Source: Lachnospiraceae bacterium
Lineage (GTDB): Bacteria > Bacillota > Clostridia > Lachnospirales > Lachnospiraceae
Assembly (NCBI GenBank): GCA_009911505.1
Contig: QXXL01000004.1
Location: forward strand, 62,001-126,000
Direction of reading: 5' to 3'
DNA: 64,000 nt
The notes below the pieces were generated by a model, which saw only the letters and a list, made by a program, of their open reading frames with translations, was not told where the DNA came from and searched no databases. Position numbers and translations under genes: made by a program. Positions 36,626-46,896 of this stretch are shown here, one piece after another (the first letter of the stretch is position 1; each line of letters opens with the position of its first letter).

Positions 36626-37591
36626 TTATGTATCCCCTTCACTCAACCAGTTTAGTTCTGATTCATCCATCTCCAAATCCAGCGCTTTGATATCCGAAAG
36701 CATTTTCCTTGCCGTAGACGCAGAACAGACTGCCATGGGGTTTAACGGCTGCTGTAAAAGCCATGCCAGGGCAACCTGCGGCACTGTGGCATGCTTTTTA
36801 TGCGCTATTTTTTCTGCGCGCGCCAGGCATTGCAGGTTCTGCGGGCAAAGGTACCCCTTTACCCCATAGCCGTCCAAAAACTTCGCTGCGCGCTTTGCTT
36901 CGCTTGCTAAAAACTTTCCAGATAAAAAACCATGCCCCAGGCTTGCATAGGCAAACACCTCCACGCCTTTGTCCTGGTACCAGGCCCGCTCTGCACTGTG
37001 TTCCCTGCCTGAAAGATCCACACACCCAAAGCCCCAGGGATCCTCCTTTTGCCTTACAAGGCTATAAGCCGGGCTTGATACGTCAAAACCGAACATATCA
37101 TGGGCATAGGCATATTCATTTGCCTCGTCAATCCGCCCATAGCTCCAGTTGGAGCCGCCAAACGTGCCGATTTTACCTTCCTCACGCAGCTCGTTTAGTG
37201 TTTCTACCAATGGCCCTACCGGTACCCTCGGATTATCGCGATGGAGCATATAAATATCCAAAAATGATGTCCCTAACATTTTTAAGGACTTTTCCACATC
37301 CTCCCGGATTGCCCCGGGTGTTACACGCGGTTCCTTCGAGCCTGGCAGAGGATGCGCCCCTTTTGCCAGGATCACTACCTTGTCCCGGCAGCCCCGCGCC
37401 GTCATCCATGCGCCCAGCGCTTTTTCTGCCATGCCATAGGCCCTGGCAGTGTCAAATGTATTGATGCCCGCCGCAAAGACCTCGTCTAGCATACGAAACA
37501 CATTTTCCCCCCGCAGCATTGCCGGAGTGGCTGTACCAAACACAATACGTGAAACCGGTTTTTTTACATCCGTTATATTTTTATATTCCAT
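36626..37591 (-). CDS. aldo/keto reductase
   Basis: 321 residues, NADPH-dependent carbonyl reductase fold. Catalytic tetrad visible: Asp and Tyr in FDTARAYGMAE, Lys in VILAKGAHP, His in YMLHRDNP. Substrate unknown; closest by motif to the Tas/YghZ-like group of AKRs. Start at 37591 has AGGAGG six bases before it. Its stop lies 61 bp before galT. Confidence 0.9.
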   Translation of the reverse strand: MEYKNITDVKKPVSRIVFGTATPAMLRGENVFRMLDEVFAAGINTFDTARAYGMAEKALGAWMTARGCRDKVVILAKGAHPLPGSKEPRVTPGAIREDVEKSLKMLGTSFLDIYMLHRDNPRVPVGPLVETLNELREEGKIGTFGGSNWSYGRIDEANEYAYAHDMFGFDVSSPAYSLVRQKEDPWGFGCVDLSGREHSAERAWYQDKGVEVFAYASLGHGFLSGKFLASEAKRAAKFLDGYGVKGYLCPQNLQCLARAEKIAHKKHATVPQVALAWLLQQPLNPMAVCSASTARKMLSDIKALDLEMDESELNWLSEGDT

Positions 37592-37720
37592 GTAAAGCCT
37601 CCTGTATATGGTTCCCTGCCCACTCCATAGCAAAACATAAAAACTGCAGCACCTCTTCCCCTTGTTCTATTTTGACACCAAATGGCATAAAATGCAATCT
37701 ATTTTCGTTAATTTGTACAC

Positions 37721-39004
37721 TTATTCCGCAAGCAGCTTCTCCATGCTCACCAATTTTACACAAACAACGAATATCCTCGTTGCCGTCTCCAAATCCTGCA
37801 GGCTCGGGTATGTCGGCGCAATCCGTATAACGGAATCCTTTGGATCCTTTCCATACGGGAACGGCGCCCCTGCCGGGGTCATGACGACACCTGCCTTTTT
37901 GGCCATTGCCACTATCTCCTTTGCACAGCCCTCCATTGCTTCATAGCAGATAAAATAACCGCCCTTCGGTGAATACCAGTTCCCGACCCCCCTATCGCCA
38001 AGCTCTTCTTTTAGGATGTTTAAAACCATTTCAAATTTAGGTCGCAGGATGTCCGCATGTTTTTTCATATGCTCTGTTATGCCATGGATATTCTTAAAAA
38101 AGCGCACATGGCGGAGCTGGTTTACTTTGTCATAGCCTATGGTCTGCACCATAAGCTGTTTTTTAATATATTCCAGGTTATTGGCAGAAGCGGCAATAGC
38201 AGCTACTCCCGATCCTGGAAAGCTGATTTTGGAGGTAGAACAAAATTTGTACACCATATCTGGGTTGCCCGCCCGTTTACATTCCGCAAAAATCTCAATC
38301 AGGTTATCGTGATCGATATCATACAGATGGTGTACCCCGTATGCATTGTCCCAGTAAATCCGAAAATCCTTTGCCGCAGGCTTTAGCCTTGCAAAACGGC
38401 GCACCGTTTCGTCGGAATAGGTGATACCCTGCGGATTGGAGTACTTAGGCACACACCAGATGCCTTTGATGGACTCGTCGTTTGCCACCAGCTCCTCTAC
38501 CATATCCATATCTGGCCCGGTAGGCAGCATAGGGATGTTGATCATTTCTATTCCAAAATGCTCCGTAATCGTAAAATGCCTGTCGTATCCTGGCACGGGG
38601 CATAAAAATTTTACCTTATCCAGCTTGCACCACGGCGTGCTGCCCATAACCCCATGTGTCATAGAACGGGAGACAGTGTCATACATAATATTCAGGCTGG
38701 AGTTGCCATAAATCATAATATTGTCCGGATTGCACTCGATCATGTCCCCTAACAGGACCTTCGCTTCCTGGATACCGTCCACTACACCATAATTGCGGCA
38801 GTCTGTCCCGTCATCACAGGCGAGGTTCACACCGCTGTGCAGTACATCCATAAGCTCCATGGAAAGGTCTAACTGCTCCGCAGAAGGCTTACCCCTTGAC
38901 ATGTCAAGCTGAAGCCCCCTCATCTGGTATATCCTGTACTCTTTTTCCAGTTCGTTTTTCTCCTGTAATAATTCTTCTCTTGTCATTTCGGGAAATGATT
39001 TCAT
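37721..39004 (-). CDS. PLP-dependent aspartate aminotransferase-like enzyme
   Basis: 427 residues, fold type I. The PLP lysine is in SSTSK within CSTSKISFPGSG, and the cofactor-binding NPQG, DNAY and YGNSSLN segments are seen. It matches the bacterial Asp_aminotransf group (long N-terminal LLQEKNELEKEYRIYQMRGL) rather than the AspC type. Converts aspartate and 2-oxoglutarate to oxaloacetate and glutamate by family inference. Independent start with AGGAGG; 48 bp after rarA. Confidence 0.88.
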   Translation of the reverse strand: MKSFPEMTREELLQEKNELEKEYRIYQMRGLQLDMSRGKPSAEQLDLSMELMDVLHSGVNLACDDGTDCRNYGVVDGIQEAKVLLGDMIECNPDNIMIYGNSSLNIMYDTVSRSMTHGVMGSTPWCKLDKVKFLCPVPGYDRHFTITEHFGIEMINIPMLPTGPDMDMVEELVANDESIKGIWCVPKYSNPQGITYSDETVRRFARLKPAAKDFRIYWDNAYGVHHLYDIDHDNLIEIFAECKRAGNPDMVYKFCSTSKISFPGSGVAAIAASANNLEYIKKQLMVQTIGYDKVNQLRHVRFFKNIHGITEHMKKHADILRPKFEMVLNILKEELGDRGVGNWYSPKGGYFICYEAMEGCAKEIVAMAKKAGVVMTPAGAPFPYGKDPKDSVIRIAPTYPSLQDLETATRIFVVCVKLVSMEKLLAE

Positions 39005-39052
39005 GTTAATACCTCCTAGTTGAATTTATATTTGATAACGGTTTAAATACCT

Positions 39053-40381
39053 TTACTGTTTTTTATACTGCCCTAAGCTCCCCAAATAGGAGCGCACCTG
39101 CTTCTCGTAGCCGTTTTCCGTGGGCTGGTAAAACTGTTCTCCCGCAAGCTCTTGCGGCAGGTATTGCTGATCCACATAATGACCGGGGAAATCATGTGCA
39201 TACTGATACCCTATGCCGCGCCCTAATTTGTCCGCCGAACGGTAGCTGGCATCCATAAGATGCGCCGGCACGCTTGCTGCCCCGGTATTTTTCACCAGAT
39301 CCATTGCACGGTTTACCGCCAGATAGGATGCGTTGCTTTTGGGCGCGGTCGCCACATACGTTACTGCCTGTGCAAGCATAATCCTAGCCTCTGGCATACC
39401 CACCCGTTCAACGGCAAGGGACGCGGCAACTGCAACTGAAAGCGCATTCGGATCCGCCATACCCACATCCTCTGAAGCACAGATCATAATGCGCCTTGCA
39501 ATAAACCGGATATCTTCACCCGCCACAAGCATCCTGGCAAGATAATAAACCGCAGCGTCTGGATCGGAGCCGCGCATGCTTTTAATAAACGCGGATACCA
39601 CATCGTAATGGTTGTCCCCGCTTTTGTCATATTTAACCGCCCGCTTTTGGATACATTCCTCTGCTACAGGCAAAGTAATGTGGATTTTGCCGTCCCCGCT
39701 CCGTTCTGTGGTTAAAATACCAAGCTCAATGGCATTTAGCGCCGCCCTTGCATCGCCGCCCGCGGCATCCGCCAGAAAATCCATCGCTTCCTCTTCTATC
39801 ACTGCCCCATAGGCGCCCATACCCTTTTCTTCGTCTGCCGCCGCACGCTCAAGCAGCACCTTGATATCTGCCGCCAAAAGCGGCTTAAGCTCAAAGATCA
39901 CTGACCGGGAGAGCAGCGCCCCGTTGACTTCAAAATAGGGGTTTTCCGTTGTCGCCCCAATTAAGGTAATGGTGCCGTCCTCCACATACGGGAGCAGGTA
40001 GTCCTGCTGGCCTTTGTTGAACCGGTGGATTTCGTCTATAAAGAGTATCGTTTTTTTGCCGTACATACCAGAGCTTTCTTTTGCCTGGGCAATAACCTGT
40101 TCCATGTCCTTTTTGCCAGCGGCCGTCGCATTGATTTGGGTAAACAGAGCGCTTGTGGTATTTGCAATTACCTTTGCAAGCGTTGTCTTGCCAGTGCCGG
40201 GCGGGCCGTAGAACACAATAGAAGAAAGCTTGTCAGCTTTGATTGCGCGGTATAAAAGCTTTCCTTTGCCTATAATGTGCTGCTGGCCTACTACCTCTTC
40301 AAGGCAGGAGGGGCGAAGCCTTTTTGCCAGCGGCGATTCTTTTTTTTGAGTTTGATTGCGCATATAATCAAATAAGTCCAT
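39053..40381 (-). CDS. rarA: replication-associated recombination protein RarA (MgsA)
   Basis: 442 residues. AAA+ clamp-loader-like ATPase acting at stalled forks. Walker A YGPPGTGKTTLAKV, Walker B ILFIDEIHRFNKGQQD, sensor 1 LIGATTENPYF, then the MgsA C-terminal tetramerisation part (GSDPDAAVYYLARML). Lies 74 bp after sbcC among repair genes. Confidence 0.95.
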   Translation of the reverse strand: MDLFDYMRNQTQKKESPLAKRLRPSCLEEVVGQQHIIGKGKLLYRAIKADKLSSIVFYGPPGTGKTTLAKVIANTTSALFTQINATAAGKKDMEQVIAQAKESSGMYGKKTILFIDEIHRFNKGQQDYLLPYVEDGTITLIGATTENPYFEVNGALLSRSVIFELKPLLAADIKVLLERAAADEEKGMGAYGAVIEEEAMDFLADAAGGDARAALNAIELGILTTERSGDGKIHITLPVAEECIQKRAVKYDKSGDNHYDVVSAFIKSMRGSDPDAAVYYLARMLVAGEDIRFIARRIMICASEDVGMADPNALSVAVAASLAVERVGMPEARIMLAQAVTYVATAPKSNASYLAVNRAMDLVKNTGAASVPAHLMDASYRSADKLGRGIGYQYAHDFPGHYVDQQYLPQELAGEQFYQPTENGYEKQVRSYLGSLGQYKKQ

Positions 40382-40455
40382 AATGATCGATCTCCTGCAT
40401 TTTAAGATACATGAGTTTTAGAGATTTGACAAGAAAAAAATTCACAAATATCCCT

Positions 40456-43400
40456 TTAGCCTTCTATCCTGACAAAGCTGCTAACCCCATGCCCCCCTCT
40501 TTTTTTGGTAACTACAATCTTTTTCTCAATCTGCTCTTTTAGTTCTGAAACATGAGAAATAATGCCGACCAGACGTTTCCCTTCCGTCAGCTGCACCAGA
40601 GCTTTTAACGCCTGGCAAAGCGCATCTTCGTCTAATGCGCCAAATCCTTCGTCTACAAACATGCAATCCATCTGGATCCCCCCTGCGCCTGCCTGGATTT
40701 CGTCTGAAAGGCCTAAAGCAAGGGACAGGGATGCCTGAAAGGCTTCGCCCCCGGAGAGGGTTTTAACGCTGCGCTCCGTTGCATTATAGTGGTCAATGAC
40801 GCTAAGCTCTAAGCCCGCCTTTTCTTTCTTATTTGCAGCCTTATCCGACAGATCCTCCCGTTTTAATTCGTACTGGCCTGCGCTCATAGTAAGCAGCCGC
40901 AGGTTGGCGCGCCTTAAAATGAGATCAAAATATGCCATTTGTATATAAGTTTCCAGCTCTATTTTCTGTTTGTTTTTTAATGTGCCATTAGCAGTGTCAG
41001 AAAGGGCTTTTAGCCATACATACTTTTCTTCAGCTTTTATAATATCTTCCTGTTTGGCTTTTACTTTTTTTAAAATCTGCCTGTTGGCGGCAAGTGCGCT
41101 GTTTTTTTGATCACGGCTTGCGCTTAAAGCCTTTTTCTTTTGCACGTAAGCGTCTTTTTTTACCAGCGCCTCATCCTCTGAGCATTGCCCGGCTTTTCCT
41201 GCGGCGTCTAACTGGCTGTTTAGCGTATCAATGGCAGCTAATATCTGGTCATGTTTTTTCTGGATTGCCATATAGGCTTGCTCTGCTTTTAAATACGCTT
41301 GCTCCAATGCTTCTTTTTGGATAACAAGGGCATCTATCTTAGCCTTAGCGTCCTCTTTTTTCTCTGCTGTTAGCTGTGATCTAAGGGTATCTGCCTGCTT
41401 TTTCCTGGCTTCTGTGCGTTCTTTAATCGCGGCCAAAAGAAGCTGTGTATTTTGGATATCATCCAGACATTTTTGTAAAAGCGCGTCTTTTTCAGGAACC
41501 TCTGCTTCCAACTGCTGCCTGCGGATACATTTTGCCTGGTTTTTTCTAAGCCTTTCTTCTAATAATTCCAGCCTGAGCTCAAGCCTTGTTTCTGTATCGG
41601 CTGCAATTGCAAGCAGCTTATCTTCTGGCAGTAAAGCTATATCCTGGTATGCCATATCCTGCCTTACAGACACTTCAAAGCCTTCAGCCGCACCGGATAA
41701 CTGGGTAAAAACAGCTGCTGCTAAGGCATCTGCCTTTTCGCGTTTTCTGCCAAGGATGCCTTCCAGCCGCTTTTCCAGGCTGTGTGCCGATTCGCGGAAT
41801 TCTTCCTGCTGCTTCTTTTGCTGCGCCAGCTCTTTTTCAAGCCTTGTAACAGTTTTTATTTTTCTGTTTATACCATCTATATATTTTTTTAGCTGTACGC
41901 GGCATTCCGGCAGCGCTTCTTGCGCCCCCTGCGGCCGCTGGCCAAGGAAATCCCACGCCTCAGCCAGAAATTCCGCAGAGCGCTTCTGAATGTCAGAAAT
42001 GTGCTTTTGCTGCATAGATTCCCGCCCCTTGACCTCTGCAATCTGCTGGCGGCATTTCATAGCTTCATCTGTAAGCTGTTGTAATATTTTCCCTTTGCCG
42101 GAAGACTCTTCTGCCAGCTCCAAATAACGGCTTTTGGCAAGGGACGCTTCTGTTTGCTTTGCTTTCGCTTCCTTTAATACCCGTGTCAGGTACGCCAGGC
42201 AGGCAGCGTCTGTTTTTTTTATCCCATCCTCAAACGGGATGCTTTTTATTCCCTCTTCCCTCCGCCTGTTTTTTTCTTCCAATTTGCCCTTAGCTGCTGC
42301 ATACTTCTGTTCTAAGCCCTGCAAGCGGGTATCTGTTTCTTTTTGTATTTCCTCCTGTGCCCGAATAGAGCTGTCCAGCTCTTCTTTGCGGGTACAAGAC
42401 AGCCTGGCCTCCTTTAACGCTTCCTTCATAGCGCCATACTCCTTGTCTAGCTGCGCAGACTTTACAGCTATACACTCTTCCAATGCTTCGGCATCCCCTT
42501 CACAAGCCCCAAGGAGCTCTTTTGCCTGTGCAAAGGCTGCTTGTTCCTGTTCATTTAAGCGCTCTTTTAGCTGCCCTGCCTTTGTACTAAAATGCTCCTG
42601 CTTCTGCTGGGCCTCTTCCAGGCGCATTTTTTCACAGTCAATTTCTTCTTTAGAGGGCACGGCCTGCGGCGCCTGGGCAAGCTTTTCATGATGCGTACTG
42701 CCACAGACGGGGCAGGGCATCCCCTCCGTAAGCCCACGCGCAAGCAGGCCCGCCTGTGCATCTAAAAACTTACGCTCCATATCCTCAAAGCTTTCCCTCA
42801 GCCTGTCCTTTTGCACCGAAGCCCGCCTGTACTCCTTTTGTGCAGCGTGCAAGCCCTCCCTCTGCTGCTTGACAGACTGTAGCATGGCACGCAGCGAAAC
42901 AATCTTATTTTGCCGCTGCTGCAGCTCTTTTTCCTGCTGCTGCAGGCATAAAACCCGCGCGTCTGCCCCCAAAAGCCCTTTCTGCTCCTTTTGCAGGCGG
43001 CTAACCGTTTCCCTAATAGATGAAGCATAGCGGCGCGCCCCATCACACGCTAATGCCTGCGCCTTTACTTCTTCTGAAAGGGCTTTAGCTTCTTTCATTT
43101 GTTTTTCAAAATCAAAAAGCCGCATGGCGGCTTCCTTTGCTTCATGGGCATATTTCTGTTCCGTTTCCCCAGCGTGCTTTAAAGTCTCCTGTTCTTTATC
43201 CAACTTTTCCTTTTCTGCTTTTTGGGTGTTTTGTTCTTTGAGAAGCCCGGCCAGACGGCTTTCCCCCCGCCCAATCTCCTCTTTAGCTTTTCCGTACTCC
43301 TCCAAAATGCCAGCCAGCTCTTCTTCCATCTCTGTTAGTGCCTTATAACGTGCCTGGGCCCCGGCAAGCAAAGCGTCCTGCCCCCTAAGGGCATCTAGCT

Positions 43401-44751
43401 GCAATTGCTGCGCCCGGATTTTTACATCCAAATCCTGTACCTGCCCGTATCTGTCCTGTATACTTTTTTCAGTCTGGAGCTGGTTTTGTGTTTCCCTGCA
43501 AAGCCCGGCCTGCTGCTGCTTTAAATTTTGTTTCTCACGCCTGGCATTCGCAAGCCCATACTCCAAACGCTCCTTTTCTTCCCCTGTATACGCCAGCTTT
43601 TTTAAACTTTCCCGCCCGGCGGCAAGCTCTGCCAAAAGCCTGGCTTTTTCGTCGAGAAGCCGCTGTTTTTTAGCTTCCTGTTTTTGCAGGGCCTGCCGGT
43701 CTGCTTCCTGCGCGCACTGCTCCTGCTCCAACTGGCCAAACAATGCCAGGTTATTCTGCTGTTCGTTTATCTGCTGCGCAATTTCCCCGCATATAGCCGC
43801 GCTATGTTTTGCCTTTGTAAAGCATTCCTTGGCATGAGAAAGCTCCTCTTGGCACTCACCTTGCCTTATCTTATATTCCTGCAGCTTTTCCCGCTGCTCT
43901 TTTACTTTATGGATATTACCGATTAACTGATCTGTCTTTTGAATCTGCAGGTCACACTGCTCCATCTTTGTTTCAAGCTCCCGTAATACTGCCCCATCTT
44001 CCCCTGCCAGCCCTTCTAACAGCTGCACACCTTCTGCGATCCGGCCATCAAAGCCCTCCGCTTTTAACGTTCTTAATTTTACAGCTACAGGCGTCTCCCC
44101 TGTACAGACGATGCTGTCCATATACTGATGGATACTGCGCCCTATTTCTTCATACTCCTTCTTCTGCACCTTTGACGCCGCTTTAAGCTGATCCTGTATC
44201 CTCTGATAACGCCCTGTATCAAATATCTGCCGGAAAATACCGCTGCGCTCCTCAGTGCCTGCAAGCAGAAGCTTCTGAAAATCACCCTGGGCTATCATAG
44301 CTATATGGGCGAATTGTTTTCTGTCAAGCCCAATTAACTGCGTAATAGCCCTTGTAACCTCCTTGGATTTCGTAACAGGCTCACGGGCGTCCGGATACAC
44401 AAGGCAAGCGTCCGCCTTCTGCATGGTAAATCCCGTGCCGCGGCCTTTGGGGCGCGGGTATTCGGGGTTGCGTTTCACAGTATAGCATTTATCGCGGTAA
44501 AGGAAGGTATATTCCACATAAGTTGGCACACCCTCACCGGCATATTTGCTGCGGAACATATCTGCGCGCCGGACATCGCCGCTGGCCTCTCCATAGAGGG
44601 CATAGGCAATTGCGTCAAAAATAGTAGTTTTACCAGCGCCTGTATCGCCAGTAATAAGATAAAGCCCCTGATTTCCCAGCTGCTCAAAATCTATTTCTGT
44701 TTTGCCTGCATAAGGCCCAAATGCACTGATAGTAAGCTTTAATGGTTTCAT
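40456..44751 (-). CDS. sbcC: exonuclease subunit SbcC (SMC-like ATPase)
   Basis: 1431 residues, longer than E. coli SbcC (about 1050), mostly through coiled coil. N-terminal Walker A TGDTGAGKTTIFDAI; two very long coiled-coil arms; mid-chain zinc hook PCPVCGSTHH; C-terminal signature KTLSGGEAFQASL and Walker B MFVDEGFGALDE. With SbcD it opens DNA hairpins and processes breaks. It starts 34 bp after sbcD. Confidence 0.95.
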   Translation of the reverse strand: MKPLKLTISAFGPYAGKTEIDFEQLGNQGLYLITGDTGAGKTTIFDAIAYALYGEASGDVRRADMFRSKYAGEGVPTYVEYTFLYRDKCYTVKRNPEYPRPKGRGTGFTMQKADACLVYPDAREPVTKSKEVTRAITQLIGLDRKQFAHIAMIAQGDFQKLLLAGTEERSGIFRQIFDTGRYQRIQDQLKAASKVQKKEYEEIGRSIHQYMDSIVCTGETPVAVKLRTLKAEGFDGRIAEGVQLLEGLAGEDGAVLRELETKMEQCDLQIQKTDQLIGNIHKVKEQREKLQEYKIRQGECQEELSHAKECFTKAKHSAAICGEIAQQINEQQNNLALFGQLEQEQCAQEADRQALQKQEAKKQRLLDEKARLLAELAAGRESLKKLAYTGEEKERLEYGLANARREKQNLKQQQAGLCRETQNQLQTEKSIQDRYGQVQDLDVKIRAQQLQLDALRGQDALLAGAQARYKALTEMEEELAGILEEYGKAKEEIGRGESRLAGLLKEQNTQKAEKEKLDKEQETLKHAGETEQKYAHEAKEAAMRLFDFEKQMKEAKALSEEVKAQALACDGARRYASSIRETVSRLQKEQKGLLGADARVLCLQQQEKELQQRQNKIVSLRAMLQSVKQQREGLHAAQKEYRRASVQKDRLRESFEDMERKFLDAQAGLLARGLTEGMPCPVCGSTHHEKLAQAPQAVPSKEEIDCEKMRLEEAQQKQEHFSTKAGQLKERLNEQEQAAFAQAKELLGACEGDAEALEECIAVKSAQLDKEYGAMKEALKEARLSCTRKEELDSSIRAQEEIQKETDTRLQGLEQKYAAAKGKLEEKNRRREEGIKSIPFEDGIKKTDAACLAYLTRVLKEAKAKQTEASLAKSRYLELAEESSGKGKILQQLTDEAMKCRQQIAEVKGRESMQQKHISDIQKRSAEFLAEAWDFLGQRPQGAQEALPECRVQLKKYIDGINRKIKTVTRLEKELAQQKKQQEEFRESAHSLEKRLEGILGRKREKADALAAAVFTQLSGAAEGFEVSVRQDMAYQDIALLPEDKLLAIAADTETRLELRLELLEERLRKNQAKCIRRQQLEAEVPEKDALLQKCLDDIQNTQLLLAAIKERTEARKKQADTLRSQLTAEKKEDAKAKIDALVIQKEALEQAYLKAEQAYMAIQKKHDQILAAIDTLNSQLDAAGKAGQCSEDEALVKKDAYVQKKKALSASRDQKNSALAANRQILKKVKAKQEDIIKAEEKYVWLKALSDTANGTLKNKQKIELETYIQMAYFDLILRRANLRLLTMSAGQYELKREDLSDKAANKKEKAGLELSVIDHYNATERSVKTLSGGEAFQASLSLALGLSDEIQAGAGGIQMDCMFVDEGFGALDEDALCQALKALVQLTEGKRLVGIISHVSELKEQIEKKIVVTKKRGGHGVSSFVRIEG

Positions 44752-44785
44752 ATCCGTTCTTCCTTTTGAGATTTATTTTGGCCTG

Positions 44786-45919
44786 TCAAATCTGCCCAAA
44801 CAAACAAGCCACAAACTCTGCCTGTTTTTCGCTCATCTTCGCATTATTCTGCAGCTCATAAAATTCTTCAAACAACTCCAGCCCTGATTTCTTTTCCACA
44901 TTCTGTGCAGCCCCAATTTCCCTGCTTTGCCGCGTTCTGCTATTGTCATACTCCAGACGCATCAGATTAGGGTAAATAACCCGCAATTTCTGCATTCCGT
45001 CTGGTATATCTTCTTCATCTGTAAGGGTTGCTTTGATGTAATCCTGTGTATCTGACCCCTCATAAAAACTGCGCGCTGTCACTTCCAGGTAGCTCCCCTT
45101 GATTTCACGCATATCATGGAGCGGGACAAGCGGTACCGTTTCTATTGCCACATTCCCTTTCTCTTTCAATTCCACTACTGTAACTGATTTTTCCTGTTTT
45201 ACCTCAGAAAAAGAATATTTTAACGGTGTACCGCAATAGCGCACCGTTTCCCTCCCAACTGACTGTGGGCTGTGGATATGTCCTAATGCAACATAATCAA
45301 ATGCATCAAATATCTCCACGTCAACATTATCCAGCCCGCCGACAACAACATCTTCTGATTCACAGCGGCTTGCACCTGTAACAAACTGATGGGCTGCTAA
45401 AACATTTCGGGCACAAGGATCTATTTTAAGCCTGCCTATCGCTGCCTTTACCGCTTCCTGATAGCTTTCGGGCATGTCTGCGCCTGCTTCCCCCTCTAAA
45501 GCATGGCGCACAGAAACAGGCTTTAAAAAAGGAAGCAGGTAAATGCACAATTCGCCATACCGATCTTCCAATTGTATTTTATCAATTGTACCGTCATAAA
45601 CCGGAGAAACAAATACATCCGAACGGCTCATAAGCTTTGCGCCAAACGCGATCCTCTCTGCCGAATCGTGATTGCCGCTTATTGCAAAAACTTTTCGGCC
45701 ATTTTCAGAAAGCCTGGTCAAAAAATAGTCGAATAGCTGGACTGCTTCTGCAGATGGGACAGCTTTATCGTAAATATCCCCGGCAATAATCACACCGTCT
45801 GCCTGTATGCCCTCAGCAATAGCGCAAATCTGATCCAGGATATATTTTTGATCCTCTATCATGGGAAATTCATTCATGCGCTTTCCGATATGCAGATCTG
45901 ATATATGTAGTAATTTCAT
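44786..45919 (-). CDS. sbcD: exonuclease subunit SbcD
   Basis: 377 residues. Metallophosphoesterase nuclease partner of SbcC. Metal motifs: DLHIGKR, AGDIYDKA, SGNHDSA, ALGHIH. The start at 45919 (MKLLHISDLHIGK) has GGGAGG before it; the frame extends upstream into the Gx-transporter end but without family residues. Confidence 0.95.
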   Translation of the reverse strand: MKLLHISDLHIGKRMNEFPMIEDQKYILDQICAIAEGIQADGVIIAGDIYDKAVPSAEAVQLFDYFLTRLSENGRKVFAISGNHDSAERIAFGAKLMSRSDVFVSPVYDGTIDKIQLEDRYGELCIYLLPFLKPVSVRHALEGEAGADMPESYQEAVKAAIGRLKIDPCARNVLAAHQFVTGASRCESEDVVVGGLDNVDVEIFDAFDYVALGHIHSPQSVGRETVRYCGTPLKYSFSEVKQEKSVTVVELKEKGNVAIETVPLVPLHDMREIKGSYLEVTARSFYEGSDTQDYIKATLTDEEDIPDGMQKLRVIYPNLMRLEYDNSRTRQSREIGAAQNVEKKSGLELFEEFYELQNNAKMSEKQAEFVACLFGQI

Positions 45920-46013
45920 AAGCCCTCCCGATATGTGTGAAACTGGTTCTTTCACTGCTGCGCCCCGCCAAAATATGCCCAGCTCTTTTTTGGGCAGCTT
46001 CACTAAATCCATA

Positions 46014-46502
46014 TTACATCCACCGTTTTACCCTGACAATCATCTCCTGCGCCAGTACCCCAATCAAAAGCCCGGTCAGAAAGCCTGCCGCCAAAAGTAC
46101 AGGCATATAATAAACGAGCCTTAGGTTCTCTACTACGGCAGCCGCCATAAAAAGCTGCCCAATATTGTGGAACACACCTCCCGCTGCGCTGATGGAAACC
46201 ACATGCAGCCTGTCCGTACGCCAAAGCAGATACATTGCCAAAAAGCTTACAGCCCCCCCGCTTAAACCATATATAATGCTAAAAGGGCTGCCAAATAAAA
46301 AGCCTGCCAGCACAATCCGCAATACAGAAATCACAAAGGCTTCCTTTGCCCCGCAACAGTAAAGCATAACAACAGTAATCAGGTTGGCAAGGCCAAGCTT
46401 AACCCCCGGAATCCCAAAATGGAACGGGATCAGCGTTTCCACATAGCTCAAAATCAATGCCAATGCCAAAAACATCCCGGTATGTGCTGTTTTATGTTTC
46501 AC
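46014..46502 (-). CDS. Gx transporter family membrane protein (Hpre_diP_synt_I domain)
   Basis: 162 residues with five or so hydrophobic helices; typical start TGMFLALALILSYVETLIPF and GVKLGLANLITVVML. The family was once annotated as heptaprenyl diphosphate synthase component I but is probably an ECF-type or related transporter. The preceding NusG-II gene is its usual partner. Substrate unknown. Confidence 0.85.
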   Translation of the reverse strand: MKHKTAHTGMFLALALILSYVETLIPFHFGIPGVKLGLANLITVVMLYCCGAKEAFVISVLRIVLAGFLFGSPFSIIYGLSGGAVSFLAMYLLWRTDRLHVVSISAAGGVFHNIGQLFMAAAVVENLRLVYYMPVLLAAGFLTGLLIGVLAQEMIVRVKRWM

Positions 46503-46514
46503 GGTATACCCCCC

Positions 46515-46892
46515 CTATACTGCTGCGTCAAGCTCCCTTTTTTTGCCGCCTTTGATTTCGACGACAACCTTGTTAGGCAGGCAGACAATCGTTTCATTTG
46601 CATGGGAAACCGATTTTTGGTGTACACAAAGTTTATCCGGGCAATTGGCTTCTATCACATCCGCCATCCCGTTTTGTATCACCAATACATTGGTAACAGC
46701 CTCCCCCTTCATAATATCGACGGTCTGATCCTGGGAAAGGGGATATGCCCCATAAAATTTTCCGTCTACTGTTACTTCTGCCATGGCCCCCGGCTGGCGC
46801 CCCAGAAAATAAAACCCGGCACATACCAAAATTAAGACTGCAGAGAAAATTCCCAAAAATATACCGTCTTTTTTCCCAAAGCCCTTTGCCAT
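46515..46892 (-). CDS. NusG domain II-containing extracytoplasmic protein
   Basis: 125 residues. One N-terminal transmembrane helix (GIFLGIFSAVLILVCAGFYFL), then a beta domain with the family cysteines in CPDKLCVHQK and IVCLPNKVVVEI. It is paired with the Gx transporter gene 12 bp downstream. Function unknown; often near membrane flavoprotein genes in clostridia, though none are here. It starts 4 bp after miaB. Confidence 0.88.
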   Translation of the reverse strand: MAKGFGKKDGIFLGIFSAVLILVCAGFYFLGRQPGAMAEVTVDGKFYGAYPLSQDQTVDIMKGEAVTNVLVIQNGMADVIEANCPDKLCVHQKSVSHANETIVCLPNKVVVEIKGGKKRELDAAV

Positions 46893-46896
46893 CCCC